From: DATHSN01 sp035464115
Lineage (GTDB): Bacteria > Actinomycetota > Acidimicrobiia > Acidimicrobiales > SKKL01
DNA: 8,601 bases
NCBI GenBank assembly: GCA_035464115.1
Contig: DATHSN010000382.1
Location: forward strand, 1-8,601
Direction: 5' to 3'
Part shown: positions 1-7,720 of the stretch, one piece after another
How positions within the stretch are numbered: position 1 is the stretch's first letter
Layout: each line of letters begins with the position of its first letter
The notes under the pieces: generated by a model
What the model was told of the DNA's origin: nothing
Databases searched by the model: none
Seen by the model: the letters and a program-made list of their open reading frames with translations, nothing else
Program-made: the position numbers and the translations under genes

Positions 1-162
1 GTTGTCGTCGCGGGGGATGCCGTACTCCTCGCGGATGGCGGCGAAGGTCTCGGCTTGCTTGACGGTGTCGATGCCGAGGTCGGCTTCGAGGTCGAGGTCG
101 AGGTCGAGCATCTCGGGTGGGTAGCCGGTCTGGGCGGCGACCACCTCGAGGACCCGGGTGAC
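1..162 (-). other. Acyl carrier protein domain with Thr at the phosphopantetheine site (partial)
   Basis: Residues about 1619-1672 of the synthase, cut by the window edge. The segment VVTRVLEVVAAQTGYPPEML followed by an LDLDLDLEADLG stretch is the first helix and loop of an ACP, and IDTVKQAETFAAIREEYGIP is its recognition helix. The site that in PfaA-type ACPs reads LGIDS has codon ACC (positions 64-66 on the opposite strand), giving Thr1651. The run of Leu-Asp pairs comes from a short gaggtc repeat at about 90-112. All other motif residues look normal, so this is a whole ACP fold with a changed attachment residue. Confidence 0.85.
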
Positions 163-3100
163 CACGGGGTCCACGGCCGGCGCTGCGGGGGCGACCGGCT
201 CAGGGGCAGGCGCCGGAGCCGGGGCCCGGGTGGGCGGCGCGGCGGACGGCGCAGGGGTGACCGTGCGGGCCGGGGGTCCGTCGTCGCGCACCCGCAGGGT
301 CCGCGACACGATCTCGACCTGCGGCGCGTCGTGGCCGCTCGCTCCGGCCAACCAGGCCGACCACGCCATCGGATCGATGATCCGGTGGTCGACGCCGAGC
401 TCGTCGGGCTCGACGCGCGAGCCGTCGGGCGTGGGGACCCACCGCATCAGCGACATGCTGATCTGGGAACCGAAGCCGGCGCCCAGGCGCAGGGCGTAGC
501 GCACCGGGTAGCGACCACCCTTGGAGAGGTTGAGGTGCCCGAGCTCGGGGTCGACCTCGCGCACGTTGGCGATGGGGGGCACGACGCCGGTCTCGAGCGC
601 CTTGACCGCCACCACGTCCTCGATGCCGGCGCCCATGGCGTGTCCGGTGAAGCCCTTGGTGTTGGCGACCACGATGGCGTCGGCGTCGGCGCCGAAGACG
701 TAGCGCAGCGCGTCGACCTCGGCCTGGGCGCTGCCGCCGCGCGCGGGCGTGTAGGTCTCGTGGGAGACGAACACGGTCTCGCGCGCCATCTGGTGGCGGT
801 CGACGCCCCAGCGGCGCTCGGCGTCGGCGACGAGCTGCTCCATCACCAGCCGGATGTGGCTCACGTCGAGCCGGCTCCCGTGGTAGGCGCTGTTCGCGGT
901 GACCGAGGAGAGCACCTCGCAGATCGGTGCCACGCCGCGCTCGCGGGCGGCCGCCCGGCTCTCGAGGACCAGCGCGGCGGCGCCCATCCCGACGATCATC
1001 CCGTGGCGACGGCGGTCGAACGGCAGGGCGGCCTCGGCGACCACCGCGTCGGTGGCGGCCGCGCCGGTGGCGAGGAACCCGCTGCCGATCCACGGCAGGA
1101 GCGTGTCGTTGGTGACGTCGTCGGCCGAGATGACGATGACGCGGTCGCAGCGTCCGAGTCGGATCCAGTCCTCGGCGACGGCCACCGCCTGGGTGGTGCT
1201 CGCGCAGGCCGAGTTCACCTGGGTGTTGGGGCCGCGCGCACCGATGTACTCGGCGAACTGCGCGTGGCCCATCGACAGGACCTTGAAGATGAACTTGCGG
1301 TCGTAGTCGTAGGCCTCGGCGTCGAGCTCGGCGCGGACCTGGTGGATCATGTGGTCGAGCTCGGCGAGGGCGGGGTCGCCGGCGCTCATCCGCTCGCGCA
1401 GGTGCTCGAGGTCGGCGAGTCGACGGCGACGCGCCTGGTCCTGCTCGAAGTGGCTGACCTCCTCGACCAGTCGGTCGGCGCCCGGGAAGGCGCTGGCGAA
1501 GATCACGCCGGTGCGGTCGCGCAGCGCGGGGGGCAGGGACCAGCGCTCGGGGAGCTGCGACCCGGTGGTGGTGGTCTTGTAGCTCATGACCAGCGGGATG
1601 CCGGCGTCGCGCAGGGCGTCGATCCCGGCGGCGATGGCGAGCTCGGTGGTGGAGTCGAGCGCGCCGAGGCGGTCGGCGGGGAACCCGAACTCGCCGACCA
1701 GGTCGAGCGCGCCCTTGCGGCCGGCCAGCTTGATGACCTCGTCGGGTGAGGTGATGGTCTCGAAGGTGCCGCCACCACCGGCGTTCTTCACCAGCCGGGT
1801 GATGTGCTTGGCGACCATCTCGTCGCGCTTGGCCACCGGGATGGCGTCGATGAACGACTCACCGCCGAGGATGCGCGCCACGTTGGCGTCGTCGAACACC
1901 CGGGTCGTGCCCGGGAGCCCGAGCGCGGCGCCGGTGACCACCACGGGCTCGGTGTCGACCGGGCCGCCGCCGCTGCGAGCCGGGCCCGGCGCCGGCGCGA
2001 CGGCCGCGCCGCCCGCCAGCTGCTGGCCCCGCTGGAAGACCTCGGCGACGAGGTGACCGAGCTGGCGGAACGGGTCGTCGTCGGCGCCACCGATCGAGGC
2101 GACGGCCTGCGGCGTCACCGGCGCGACCGGCGCCGGGGCCACGGGGGCGGGGGCGGGGGCGACCGGCGCGGGGGCGACGGGTGCCGGGGCCGCAGGTGCG
2201 GGTGCGGGAGCGGGGACGTCGTCGGCCACGGTGCCGACGCCGAGCCCTGCGGCGTAGAGCCCACAGAGGGCCTGGTTGAACGACACGACACCGCCTTGCT
2301 TGGGGTGGTTGGTGAACAGCGCGACCACGTCGGGATCGTCGGCGAGCACGTCGTCGACGAAGCCCTGCAGCGCCCGCTTGGGGCCGACCTCGACGAAGAC
2401 GCGGGCGCCCAGGTCGTGGAGGGTGCGCAGCCCGGCCACGAACTGGACCGGTGAGGCGATCTGACGGCCGAGGATCTCGATCATGGCGGGGACCGCGTCG
2501 GGTCCCATCGGGTAGAGCTGCCCGTCGACGTTGGCGACGACCGGCAGCGCCGGTGGCGCCAGGTCGAGCCGGGCCAGGACCTCGGTGAGGGGACCCGACG
2601 CGGGGGCGACGATCTCGGTGTGGAAGGCGTGGCTCACGGACAGCTGCAGGGCCTGGTGCCCGGCCTCGGCGAGCCGGGCCACCACCGCGGTGACGCCAGA
2701 GGTGGTCCCTCCGATCACCGACTGGGAGTTGCTGTTGATGTTGGCGATGACCACGTAGTCGTCGACCTCGGCGATCACCCGCTCGAGCTCGTCGAGGGGG
2801 GCGAGGACCGCAGCCATGAGGCCGTTGTCGTCGACCGACACCCGCGTCATCTCCTGACCGCGCGCGCTGACCGCCTCGAGGGCGTCGGCGAACGGCAGGG
2901 CACCGGCGGCGCCGAGCGCGGCGTACTCGCCGAGGCTGTGGCCCATCACCATGTCGGGCGCGATGCCGTAGGCGGCGAGCAGCCGGGTGAGCGCCAGGTC
3001 GGCGGCCAGGACGGCGGGCTGGGTGACCGCGGTCTGGCGCAGCTCCTCCTCGGCAGCGGCCATCGCCGCGGGGTCGTCGCCGTCGGCGAAGACGAGGTCG

Positions 3101-5016
3101 GTGAGTGGCCGACCGAGGATCGGCTCCATGACGGCGTCGGCCTCGGCGAAGACCTCGGCCACCACCGGCTCGAGGTCGCGCAGCTCGGCGAGCATGTTCA
3201 CGTACTGCGAGCCCTGCCCCGGATAGAGGAACGCCACCGGCTGGGCGTCGCCGCGTCCGAGGAACACCCCCTGGTTGCGCAGCATGCGCCACAGGGCCTC
3301 GTTGCCGGTGTCGAGCGCCTGGCGGGCCTTGCCCGCCTTGGTGGCGAGGTCGGCGGCGTCGGCGAAGTCGATGGCCACCCGCACCGCGGCCCGGAGGTCG
3401 GCTTCGGCAGGTGGCGCGATGGCCGGCGCCCGGCCGGCGGCCGCCTCGGTGGCGATGGTGTCGAGTCGGGCGACGACCTCGGCATCGGTGGCACCGCCGA
3501 CGACGACGGCGCCCCGCAGCGGGGCCTTGGCCACGGTTCGGGGCGCGATGGTCCGTCCGACGGAGATCGAGGTGGTCGACTCGGCGGCGATGCGCCCGGG
3601 GACGTACTCCTCGAGCACCACGTGGAAGTTGGTGCCGCCGAAGCCGAACGCGCTGACGCCGGCGCTGCGGACCTGACCGGCGGCCGCCGCCCAGTCGGTG
3701 CGGTCGGTGGCGATCGCCAGCGGCGACCGGCTGAAGTCGATGTTGGGGTTGGGCCCGGCGTCGCCGATCGAGGGCGGGATGACCTTGTGGTGCAGGGCCA
3801 GCGCCGCCTTCAACAGCCCGGCGGCGCCCGCGGCGCCCTTCAGGTGACCGATGTTGGACTTCACCGAGCCGAGGGCCACCGAACCCGGGGCCAGCCCCAG
3901 GTCGGCGAACACCTCGGTGATGCTCTCCACCTCGACCACGTCGCCGACCCGGGTCGACGTGCCGTGGCCCTCGATGTAGGTGGCGCTGTCGGGCACGATG
4001 CCGGCGTTGCGCCACGCCCGCTCCACGGCGAACCGCTGACCGACCGGGTTGGGGGCGGTGATGCCCTTCCCCCGCCCGTCGCTGGCCCCGCCCAGGCCAC
4101 GGATGACCGCGTAGATGCGGTCGCCGGCCGCCTCGGCGTCGGCCAAGCGCTTGAGCAGGAACACGGCTCCGCCCTCGCCCATGACGAAGCCGTCGGCGCC
4201 GTCGCGGTAGGGGCGGGTGCCGGTGGCCGAGAGGGCGCCGATCTTGGAGAACTTGATGAACGTCGAGGCACCCATGTTGGCGTCGATGCCCCCGGTGACG
4301 ACGGAGTCGTAGGAGCCGTCCTCGAGGCCCTCGATGGCGGCGTCGATGGCCGCCATCGCCGAGGCGCACGCCGCATCGACCACGAAGTTCGGCCCGTTGA
4401 AGTCGAACAGGTTGGCGACCCGGCCGGCGATGATGTTCGCCAGCTCGCCGGGCATCGTGTCCTCGGTGATCTCGGGGAACCGGCGCCGCACGCCGGTGGT
4501 GAGCTCGGCGAGCACCGCATCGCGGGTGGCGGCGGGGAGCGCGGCGAACGCCGAAGACTGCTCGAGCTCGTCGATGTACTCGGGCAGGTAGCAGCGGAGC
4601 GCGGTGAGGTAGTGCTTGTCGCCGGCCATGGCGTTGCCGATGACGACCGCGGTGCGCTCACCGTCGATCGGGCGCTCGGGGTGGCCGTAGTCGAGGAGGG
4701 CCTGGCGGGTGGCGCTCACCGCCCACTTCTGGGTGAGGTCCATGGCGTCGCCGACCTTGGGCGGGATCGGTAGGCGCCACTCGAGCGGCGCCCAGTCCCA
4801 GTCGCGGACCCACCCGCCGATCTTGGAGTAGGTCTTATCGGGCGCCTGGTGGTCGGCGTCGAAGTAGAGCGCGGGGTCCCACCGGTCGGCGGAGACGTCG
4901 CTGATGCTGCGGCGGCCCTCGAGGAGGTTCGCCCAGAAGGTGGGTGCATCGGGCGCGTCGGGGAGGATCGCTCCCACCCCGACGATCGCGATGGCGCGCT
5001 GGCTCGTGTCCGCCAT
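1..5016 (-). CDS. Large type I polyketide/PfaA-like fatty acid synthase, KS-AT-KS-ACP (3' end beyond window)
   Basis: Multidomain synthase that should condense malonyl units onto an acyl chain; the first 1672 residues are visible with no in-frame stop, so the C-terminus lies beyond base 1. The ATG at 5016 is preceded by an AAAGAGGAA ribosome site (5026-5034), nine bases away. Domains: KS1 about residues 8-470 (Cys217 in DAACASA, His351 in EGHGTST, His391 in KSNIGH, all catalytic residues present); AT about 595-905 (PGQGSQ near 600, Ser694 in GHSLGEY, His799 in HAFH, a motif associated with malonyl-CoA); Pro/Ala linker 935-970; KS2 about 1023-1525 (Cys1271 in NSACAST, His1419, Lys1454 and His1459 in TKGFTGH); Pro/Ala linker about 1585-1618; ACP about 1619 onward. 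The ACP motif reads LGIDTVKQAE, so residue 1651 is Thr instead of the attachment Ser. KS1, AT and ACP resemble PfaA-type PUFA synthases; KS2 in this position does not match PfaA. Product unknown; reductive domains may follow outside the window. Confidence 0.93.
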   Translation of the reverse strand, partial: MADTSQRAIAIVGVGAILPDAPDAPTFWANLLEGRRSISDVSADRWDPALYFDADHQAPDKTYSKIGGWVRDWDWAPLEWRLPIPPKVGDAMDLTQKWAVSATRQALLDYGHPERPIDGERTAVVIGNAMAGDKHYLTALRCYLPEYIDELEQSSAFAALPAATRDAVLAELTTGVRRRFPEITEDTMPGELANIIAGRVANLFDFNGPNFVVDAACASAMAAIDAAIEGLEDGSYDSVVTGGIDANMGASTFIKFSKIGALSATGTRPYRDGADGFVMGEGGAVFLLKRLADAEAAGDRIYAVIRGLGGASDGRGKGITAPNPVGQRFAVERAWRNAGIVPDSATYIEGHGTSTRVGDVVEVESITEVFADLGLAPGSVALGSVKSNIGHLKGAAGAAGLLKAALALHHKVIPPSIGDAGPNPNIDFSRSPLAIATDRTDWAAAAGQVRSAGVSAFGFGGTNFHVVLEEYVPGRIAAESTTSISVGRTIAPRTVAKAPLRGAVVVGGATDAEVVARLDTIATEAAAGRAPAIAPPAEADLRAAVRVAIDFADAADLATKAGKARQALDTGNEALWRMLRNQGVFLGRGDAQPVAFLYPGQGSQYVNMLAELRDLEPVVAEVFAEADAVMEPILGRPLTDLVFADGDDPAAMAAAEEELRQTAVTQPAVLAADLALTRLLAAYGIAPDMVMGHSLGEYAALGAAGALPFADALEAVSARGQEMTRVSVDDNGLMAAVLAPLDELERVIAEVDDYVVIANINSNSQSVIGGTTSGVTAVVARLAEAGHQALQLSVSHAFHTEIVAPASGPLTEVLARLDLAPPALPVVANVDGQLYPMGPDAVPAMIEILGRQIASPVQFVAGLRTLHDLGARVFVEVGPKRALQGFVDDVLADDPDVVALFTNHPKQGGVVSFNQALCGLYAAGLGVGTVADDVPAPAPAPAAPAPVAPAPVAPAPAPVAPAPVAPVTPQAVASIGGADDDPFRQLGHLVAEVFQRGQQLAGGAAVAPAPGPARSGGGPVDTEPVVVTGAALGLPGTTRVFDDANVARILGGESFIDAIPVAKRDEMVAKHITRLVKNAGGGGTFETITSPDEVIKLAGRKGALDLVGEFGFPADRLGALDSTTELAIAAGIDALRDAGIPLVMSYKTTTTGSQLPERWSLPPALRDRTGVIFASAFPGADRLVEEVSHFEQDQARRRRLADLEHLRERMSAGDPALAELDHMIHQVRAELDAEAYDYDRKFIFKVLSMGHAQFAEYIGARGPNTQVNSACASTTQAVAVAEDWIRLGRCDRVIVISADDVTNDTLLPWIGSGFLATGAAATDAVVAEAALPFDRRRHGMIVGMGAAALVLESRAAARERGVAPICEVLSSVTANSAYHGSRLDVSHIRLVMEQLVADAERRWGVDRHQMARETVFVSHETYTPARGGSAQAEVDALRYVFGADADAIVVANTKGFTGHAMGAGIEDVVAVKALETGVVPPIANVREVDPELGHLNLSKGGRYPVRYALRLGAGFGSQISMSLMRWVPTPDGSRVEPDELGVDHRIIDPMAWSAWLAGASGHDAPQVEIVSRTLRVRDDGPPARTVTPAPSAAPPTRAPAPAPAPEPVAPAAPAVDPVVTRVLEVVAAQTGYPPEMLDLDLDLEADLGIDTVKQAETFAAIREEYGIPRDDN
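440..1950 (-). other. Second, divergent ketosynthase domain (KS2)
   Basis: Residues about 1023-1525 of the synthase. The start PVVVTGAALGLPG resembles a FabF-like opening. Catalytic candidates are all present: Cys1271 (VNSACASTTQA), His1419 (VFVSHETYTPARGGS), Lys1454 and His1459 (NTKGFTGHAMGAG). It differs from KS1 in lacking EAHGTGT and SNIGH, in having about 148 and 188 residues between Cys and the two His residues, and in carrying a charged, helix-like insert near residues 1185-1245 before the active Cys. The domain ends in GFGSQISMSLMRW rather than the GGTN-type end. It could be a chain-length-specific or starter-loading KS; the role is not known. Confidence 0.75.
2107..2220 (-). other. 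Pro/Ala-rich interdomain linker between AT and KS2
   Basis: Residues about 933-970 are almost only Ala, Pro and Val in short repeats (PAPAPAPAAPAPVAPAPV and similar). Such linkers join ACP domains in PUFA synthases and pyruvate dehydrogenase E2 proteins. Here no carrier domain follows it; instead there is a short segment (ADDDPFRQLGHLVAEVFQRG, about 976-995) and then KS2. The coding DNA is a GC-rich imperfect repeat. Confidence 0.7.
2300..3235 (-). other. Acyltransferase domain, malonyl-CoA type by motif
   Basis: Residues about 595-905 of the synthase. The nucleophile Ser694 is in GHSLGEYAALGAAGAL and the partner His799 is in SVSHAFHTE. HAFH is the pattern usually seen in malonyl-selective AT domains (methylmalonyl-selective ones usually show YASH), so malonyl-CoA is the likely extender; this is a motif-based inference. 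The domain ends in VFVEVGPKRALQGFV, the conserved C-terminal AT signature. It is the only AT visible, so it would have to serve both ketosynthases unless another lies downstream. Confidence 0.85.
3610..4995 (-). other. First ketosynthase domain (KS1) of the synthase
   Basis: Residues about 8-470 of the synthase. It opens with the usual nucleus IAIVGVGAILPDAP and closes around GFGGTNFHVVLEEY, the standard C-terminal KS motif. Nucleophile Cys217 lies in VDAACASAMAAID, a PfaA-like version of the modular PKS motif DTACSSS. His351 (IEGHGTSTRVGD) and His391 (VKSNIGHLKGAAGA) complete the Cys-His-His set, with 134 and 174 residues between Cys and each His, as is normal. The domain should be a competent decarboxylating condensing enzyme. 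Boundaries are approximate. Confidence 0.85.
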
Positions 5017-5042
5017 GGTTCGCAGTTCCTCTTTCTCGGTTC

Positions 5043-6707
5043 TCAGCTCTCGGCGGCGGCGCGGTAGACCGCGGTCGCCACGGCGTCCATGTCGTCGATC
5101 AGCCCGGTCTGGGCGCGGGTGATGGCGGCGGCGCCGACCTCGGCGACGAGCGCCGGGGGGTCGAGCTCACCGGGAAGTCCGGATCCGATGACCCAGCGCA
5201 CGCCGTCGTCGGCGACCTTGGCGGCCGCCTCGCGGGCGAAGACGCGGGCCATGGCGGCCAGCTCGTCGGCCGTGAACGTGGCGTCGGACTTGGGGGCCAA
5301 CCCGCTGCTCGCGGTGGCGGCCCGGCGGCTGAGCGCCCCGGCGCACTCGACGTAGGCGATCAGCTCGCCGATCCGGAACAGCAGGTGCTGGTTGCGGGTG
5401 AGCCGGTGCACGCGGGCCGTCTCCATCACCGCCGCCAGGGCCCGGTGGGCCAGGGCGGCGACGTCGGCGCCCACCGAGGGGTGCGAACGGTGGAGGGCGT
5501 CGAGGGCGTCGGCGGCGTCGTGGTAGTGCCGCCCCCGCGACTTGAGGTGGTGCTGCCACCGGTCGCGGCCGATCGTCATCTCCATGATCTCCGAGGTGCC
5601 CTCGTAGATGGTGGTGATCCGGACGTCGCGCTTGATCTTCTCGACCATGTACTCCTTGGTGTACCCGTAGCCGCCGTGCGCCTGGATCGCCGCCTCGGCT
5701 GCGGTGTTGCCGGCTTCGGTGGCGAGGTACTTGGCGATGGCGCCCTCGGTGTTGAGCAGCTCCTCGCCGGCGTCGATGCGGGTGGCCGTCTCCTCGATGT
5801 AGGCGCGGGCCGCTTCGAGTCGGGCCGCGTGGGGGACGATCAGCTTGTGGGTGAAGCCCTGCTTCTGCGACAGGGGCGCCCCACCCTGGATGCGCTCGGC
5901 GGAGTACTGGGCGGCGCGGCGCAACGCCGCCCACCCGGCGCCCAGCCCGAAGGCGGCGACCATCAAGCGGGTGTACCCGAACACCGCCTGGGCCTGGGCC
6001 AGTCCCTGGCCCTCGACCCCGCCCACCACCCGGTCGGCGTCGACGCGGACGTCCTGGAGCGACAGCGCCGCGGTGTTCGACGCCCGGATGCCGTGCTTGT
6101 CCTCGGGCTTGCCGTGGGTGAACCCGGGTGTGCCCTTGTCGACGACGAACCACGTGGGTCCGCCGGGGGCCAGCGCGAGCACGGTGTAGAGGTCGGCGTA
6201 GCCGCCGTTGGAGATCCACTGCTTGTTGCCGGTGATGTCGTAGCCGACGACCTCGCCGTCCTTCTCGACCGGTGTGGCGATGGTCTTCATCGACGCCAGG
6301 TCGCTGCCGGCCTCGGGTTCGGTGGCGCCGTAGGCCATCAGCAGGCCCTGCTCGGCCAGCTGGGTCAGCCAGCGGGCGCGCTGGTCCTCGGTGCCGCCGA
6401 AGACGATGGGGTCCGAGCCGAGGAACGTGGCCAGCACGCCGGTGGCGACGCCGACGTCGACCGACGCCATGACCTCGCACACGCGGTACACGTCGAACGC
6501 GCCGCCGCCCATCCCGCCGTAGGTCTCGGGGATGAACAGCAGCGAGATGCCGAGCTGGTCGCCGCACATGGCCCGGACGACGTCCTCGGGGAACTCGTCG
6601 GCGTGGTCGAGCTCCAGCAGCTTGGCATCCGGCAGCTCGCGCTCGACGAACATGGCGATGGAGTCGAGCACCATGTCGAGCGTGTCGGAATCGAGTCCTG
6701 CGATCAT
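5043..6707 (-). CDS. Acyl-CoA dehydrogenase with C-terminal extension
   Basis: A 554-residue FAD-dependent flavoenzyme expected to introduce an alpha,beta double bond into an acyl-CoA (or possibly an acyl-ACP). The family signature YGATEPEAGSDLASMK starts at residue 126, the middle-domain stretch TGNKQWISNGGYADLY is near 158-173, and QAHGGYGYTKEY leads into IYEGTSEI, whose Glu369 sits at the catalytic base position of medium- and short-chain enzymes. The typical 380-400 residue core is followed by about 165 mostly helical residues, as in long or very-long-chain dehydrogenases. The ATG at 6707 is chosen over upstream in-frame starts because it has GGGAG (6716-6720) at good spacing and forms an ATGA overlap with the gpsA stop. 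The synthase starts 26 bases downstream. Substrate is not evident; a role in priming, desaturating or recycling the synthase's chain is inference. Confidence 0.93.
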   Translation of the reverse strand: MIAGLDSDTLDMVLDSIAMFVERELPDAKLLELDHADEFPEDVVRAMCGDQLGISLLFIPETYGGMGGGAFDVYRVCEVMASVDVGVATGVLATFLGSDPIVFGGTEDQRARWLTQLAEQGLLMAYGATEPEAGSDLASMKTIATPVEKDGEVVGYDITGNKQWISNGGYADLYTVLALAPGGPTWFVVDKGTPGFTHGKPEDKHGIRASNTAALSLQDVRVDADRVVGGVEGQGLAQAQAVFGYTRLMVAAFGLGAGWAALRRAAQYSAERIQGGAPLSQKQGFTHKLIVPHAARLEAARAYIEETATRIDAGEELLNTEGAIAKYLATEAGNTAAEAAIQAHGGYGYTKEYMVEKIKRDVRITTIYEGTSEIMEMTIGRDRWQHHLKSRGRHYHDAADALDALHRSHPSVGADVAALAHRALAAVMETARVHRLTRNQHLLFRIGELIAYVECAGALSRRAATASSGLAPKSDATFTADELAAMARVFAREAAAKVADDGVRWVIGSGLPGELDPPALVAEVGAAAITRAQTGLIDDMDAVATAVYRAAAES

Positions 6708-7720
6708 GCGCCTGCTCCCAAGGGTTGGTCGGATTCGTCGCGGGGGGACCTGCTGATGAGCTCGAGCACGGCGGCGCTGGGTTCGCGCCCCTCGAACAGG
6801 ATCTGGCACACCTGGTCGGTGATCGGCATGTCGACGCCGTGGGCGTCGCCGAGGTCGCGGGCCGAGCGGCTGGTGTGCACGCCCTCGGCCACCTCGGTCA
6901 TCTCGGCGGAGATCTCGCGCCAGCTGCGGCCGCGACCGAGGGCCACGCCGACGCTGCGGTTGCGTGACAACGCACCCGAGCAGGTGAGCATCAGGTCGCC
7001 GATGCCCGACAGGCCGGCGAAGGTGCGGGGGTCGCCGCCTCGGGCGACGCCCAGTCGGGTCATCTCGGCCAGGCCCCGGGTGATCACCGCGGCGCGGGCG
7101 TTGTCGCCGAGCTGGAGCCCGTCGACGACACCGGCGGCGATGGCCATCACGTTCTTGAGCGCTCCGCCGAGCTCGACGCTGCCGATGTCGGTCGACGAGT
7201 AGACGCGGAAGTGGGTCGCGGTGAACAGGTCGCGCACGAGGAGCGTCCGGTCGCGGTCGCACCCGGCGGCGACGACCGCGGTGGGCAGTCCGGCTGCGAC
7301 CTCACGGGCGAACGACGGCCCCGACAGGGCCACGAGGTGGTCGGCGGGGGCGCCGACCTGGGCGAGGATCTCGTGGGGGAGCAGGAGCGACTCGGCCTCG
7401 ATGCCCTTCGACGCGGTCACCACCACCTGGGCTCGTGCCAGCGCGGGGCCGGCGTCGCAGAAGGCTCGCCGCACGTGCTGGGTGGGCACGACGCTCACGA
7501 TCACGTCGGCTCCGTCGAGCACCGCGTCCAGGTCGGTGCTGGCGCGCAGGTGCGGGGGGAGATCGACCCCGGTCAGGAACAAGGGGTTGCGATGGTTGCG
7601 GGAGATGCCCTCGGCCACCTCGTCCTCACGGGCCCACAGGCGGGTGGGCACGCCGCGCTCGGCGACGTGCTTGGCGAGGGCCGTCCCCCACGAGCCCGCT
7701 CCCACCACCGCGACGATCAA
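6704..7720 (-). CDS. gpsA: NAD(P)-dependent glycerol-3-phosphate dehydrogenase
   Basis: Cytosolic enzyme that reduces dihydroxyacetone phosphate to sn-glycerol 3-phosphate, the backbone of phospholipids and other glycerolipids. The 338-residue product has the usual length. The Rossmann motif VVGAGSWGTALA is at residues 5-16, ASKG (Lys105) and LSGPSFARE (132-140) follow, the catalytic Lys189 is in GGALKNVMAIAAG, and GIGDLMLTC (239-247) and SRNR (252-255) are the substrate-site signatures. The start is a TTG at 7720, since the Rossmann strand begins immediately after it and no ATG or GTG fits; a G-run at 7725-7730 is a weak ribosome site. The start overlaps the TGA of a possible upstream small ORF (TTGA). 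The stop overlaps the dehydrogenase ATG by four bases, implying translational coupling. Confidence 0.97.
   Translation of the reverse strand: MIVAVVGAGSWGTALAKHVAERGVPTRLWAREDEVAEGISRNHRNPLFLTGVDLPPHLRASTDLDAVLDGADVIVSVVPTQHVRRAFCDAGPALARAQVVVTASKGIEAESLLLPHEILAQVGAPADHLVALSGPSFAREVAAGLPTAVVAAGCDRDRTLLVRDLFTATHFRVYSSTDIGSVELGGALKNVMAIAAGVVDGLQLGDNARAAVITRGLAEMTRLGVARGGDPRTFAGLSGIGDLMLTCSGALSRNRSVGVALGRGRSWREISAEMTEVAEGVHTSRSARDLGDAHGVDMPITDQVCQILFEGREPSAAVLELISRSPRDESDQPLGAGA

Noticed and set aside
55..1749. Plus-strand open frame of 564 codons opposite the synthase
   Set aside because: Its translation is Gly/Val/Asp/Arg-rich without recognisable domains, and the opposite strand gives clear KS and ACP motifs in a continuous frame.
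2620..4773. Plus-strand open frame of 717 codons
   Set aside because: Antisense shadow of the KS1, AT and start of the KS2 region; low-complexity translation, no motif, and no start-site support.
4944..7202. Plus-strand open frame of 752 codons
   Set aside because: Antisense to the acyl-CoA dehydrogenase and gpsA, both of which show complete family motifs.
6708..7262. N-terminal extension of the acyl-CoA dehydrogenase frame up to 7262
   Set aside because: The extra residues are Arg/Pro-rich and overlap the conserved part of gpsA; the ATG at 6707 with GGGAG and an ATGA overlap fits the family's N-terminus.
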